A stretch of 9,399 nucleotides of DNA from Alphaproteobacteria bacterium (GTDB lineage Bacteria; Pseudomonadota; Alphaproteobacteria; Micavibrionales; UBA2020): positions 1 through 9,399 of the forward strand of contig JAGXAX010000037.1 of the NCBI GenBank assembly GCA_018971405.1. The letters run 5' to 3'. A program made the position numbers and the translations under genes. This document shows, piece by piece, positions 8,148 through 9,399 of the stretch (positions within the stretch are counted from its first letter, which is position 1; each line of letters starts with the position of its first letter). The notes beneath the pieces were generated by a model. The model was given only the letters and a program-made list of their open reading frames with translations. It searched no databases and was not told the DNA's origin.

Positions 8148-9065
8148 ATGCAGTTTCTCGAACCCTCAAAGGCCTTCCTCGGCCTTGAAAAGAAAGACGC
8201 CGCGACGGTGAAATCCGCGCAGGCGGTGGTCATTCCCTTCGGCCTCGAAGCCTCCGTCTCCTATGGCGGCGGCACGTCCAAAGGCCCGCAGGCGATGATC
8301 GACGCCTCGCATCAGGTGGAATTGTTCGACGACGAGTTCTGGTGCGAGCCGTTCCGCGAGATCGGCATCCTCACCGCGAAGGAACCGAAAATCGGCAAGG
8401 ACGTGCCCAAGGCGCTCGACCAATTGGAAGCGCTTGCCGAGGAAGTGCTGCAAATGGGCAAGTTTCCCATCACCTTCGGCGGCGAACATTCCATCACCGC
8501 CGGCGCCATCCGCCCCTTCGCGCGACGTTACAAGGATTTGCACATCCTGCACTTCGACGCGCACGCCGATTTGCGCGACGGTTATGACGGCGAGCATTAC
8601 AGCCACGCCGCCGCCCTCCGCCGCGTGCTTGACCACAAAAACGTCACATGGCTGTCGTCCTTCGGCATCCGCAATATCTCGCAGAGCGAAATCCCGTTCC
8701 TCGAAAAGAGCGAAAAGCGGGTAAAAATCTACTGGGCGCGCGAAAAGGCCAAGTGGAACATGAAGGAAATCGTCAGCCACTTCAAAGGCAAGAACGTCTA
8801 CGTCACCTTCGACATCGACGGGCTCGACGCCTCGCTGATGCCCGCGACCGGCACGCCGGAGCCAGGCGGGCTCTTCTGGCAGGAATCGGTGGACATCATC
8901 CGCGAAGTGGCGAAAGTCTCGAACTTCGTCGGCGCGGACGTGAACGAGCTGGCGCCGAAGCCCAACCTCCATGCCTGCAACTTCCTCGCCGCCAAACTGG
9001 CGTACAAGATTCTCTCTTACGCTTTTCTGGTGAGCAAGACGCGCAAAGCCCGGAAGGCGGCTTAA
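8148..9065 (+). CDS. speB: Agmatinase/ureohydrolase family protein
   Basis: A 305-aa manganese-dependent ureohydrolase of the arginase/agmatinase family, the usual length. Metal ligands are all present: His114 in GGEHSIT, Asp137, His139 and Asp141 in DAHADLRD, and Asp222 and Asp224 in FDIDGLD. The family loop ATGTPEPGG (233-241) and Glu267 in DVNELAP, at the place that holds the guanidinium group in arginase, are also there. It would remove urea from a guanidino compound in the cytosol. Agmatine to putrescine is the default; a guanidinylated polyamine made by the gene before it is a strong alternative, as with the aminopropylagmatine ureohydrolase known from Thermus. The start ATG at 8148 follows GGAG (8137-8140) with good spacing. 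A 96-base gap with an inverted repeat separates it from the synthase gene, so its expression may be partly uncoupled. Its TAA overlaps the stop of the convergent ankyrin gene. The C-terminus is Lys/Arg-rich. Confidence 0.9.
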   Translation: MQFLEPSKAFLGLEKKDAATVKSAQAVVIPFGLEASVSYGGGTSKGPQAMIDASHQVELFDDEFWCEPFREIGILTAKEPKIGKDVPKALDQLEALAEEVLQMGKFPITFGGEHSITAGAIRPFARRYKDLHILHFDAHADLRDGYDGEHYSHAAALRRVLDHKNVTWLSSFGIRNISQSEIPFLEKSEKRVKIYWAREKAKWNMKEIVSHFKGKNVYVTFDIDGLDASLMPATGTPEPGGLFWQESVDIIREVAKVSNFVGADVNELAPKPNLHACNFLAAKLAYKILSYAFLVSKTRKARKAA

Positions 9066-9101
9066 AACGCCGACAGTTCCGCGCAGCGGAGCAGGCTTTG
9101 C
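9043..9101. terminator. Possible bidirectional terminator: three-way-junction fold at the speB/ankyrin convergence
   Basis: Outer arms GCAAAGCC (9043-9050) and GGCTTTGC (9094-9101) enclose two small hairpins: GGCG/CGCC with an 8-base loop GCTTAAAA (9056-9071), and TCCGC/GCGGA with loop GCA (9078-9090). Both genes' stop codons lie in the first loop. There is no T-run after the outer arm, so intrinsic termination is not certain. Confidence 0.35.
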
Positions 9102-9399
9102 CGCAACGCAGGCGATGCGCCCCTGTCCTGCGTTAACCGCGCCCTGGCGATGCCCGCCGCATCCAGCCCCGCAGCATAAACGACGATGTGACCATTGTAA
9201 CTCGCTCTATACTCTTCCGCGGTCAGCGCCGCGCGGGCTTTGGCATCATAAAGCCGCGCCAGAGCTTCCACCGCCTTCACGCGCCCCATCGCCGCCGCCG
9301 CGTGCAATGGCGTCCAGCCGCTGGCGTTTTGCGCATCGATTTTCAGCCCTGCCGTTTTCAAATGCGCTTCGATCTCGTCGTCAAGCGACCATTTCGCGA
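9062..9399 (-). CDS. Ankyrin-repeat protein, C-terminal part, cut by window edge
   Basis: The frame is open from the right edge to TAA at 9064-9062, giving the last 111 residues. The part beginning IDAQNASGWTPLHAAAAMGR, followed by VKAVEALARL, is one clear ankyrin repeat (G-x-TPLH-x-A-x-x-G-x-x-x-x-V-x-x-L), and the DDEIEAHLKTAG before it looks like the end of another. After it come about 65 Ala/Arg-rich residues with no recognised domain. Ankyrin repeats bind other proteins; the partner cannot be told. A TTG at 9361 could open a shorter frame, but the repeat pattern continues upstream of it, so the real start is outside the window. The gene converges with speB and the two stop codons share a TTAA. 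Confidence 0.75.
   Translation of the reverse strand, partial: AKWSLDDEIEAHLKTAGLKIDAQNASGWTPLHAAAAMGRVKAVEALARLYDAKARAALTAEEYRASYNGHIVVYAAGLDAAGIARARLTQDRGASPALRQSLLRCAELSAF

Overview
The window is GC-rich coding DNA with short AT-rich spacers. It reads as an alphaproteobacterium: the malic enzyme is the long MaeB type with a fused phosphotransacetylase-like domain, the flanking SDR looks like a polyhydroxybutyrate-cycle 3-hydroxybutyrate dehydrogenase, and the TypA and polyamine genes match what I know from Rhodospirillales-like bacteria. The assignment below class level is a guess. No rRNA, tRNA, CRISPR array, insertion sequence or phage gene was seen.

Layout: (1) 1-414, minus: the first 138 codons of a 3-hydroxybutyrate dehydrogenase, divergent from (2) 695-3049, plus: maeB. 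(3) 3063-3427, plus: a short wreck of a magnesium-transporter gene (mgtE), in which an N-terminal piece is joined directly to the last transmembrane segments, with an amber codon and a 1-nt frameshift. (4) 3429-5258, minus: typA, convergent with and touching the mgtE remnant. (5) 5259-5758: a 500-bp divergent spacer with palindromes, including two tandem hairpin units whose differences are mostly compensatory, and a good sigma70-like promoter facing right. (6) 5759-6943, 6975-8051 and 8148-9065, all plus: a three-gene polyamine cluster of ornithine/arginine-decarboxylase-like PLP enzyme, deoxyhypusine-synthase-like enzyme and agmatinase-family ureohydrolase. (7) 9062-9399, minus: the C-terminal part of an ankyrin-repeat protein whose stop codon overlaps that of the ureohydrolase within one TTAA.

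The most interesting system is the polyamine cluster. Bacteria have no eIF5A to modify, so the deoxyhypusine-synthase homologue must act on small amines. It keeps the catalytic lysine but has lost several residues that hold spermidine in the eukaryotic enzyme. With an amino-acid decarboxylase before it and a guanidino-hydrolase after it, the simplest reading is a self-contained route from basic amino acid to homospermidine, possibly through guanidinylated intermediates made from agmatine. The substrate of each step is inference and is set out as testable claims. The rest of the window is central metabolism (malate/pyruvate node, PHB turnover), a translational GTPase and one decaying gene.
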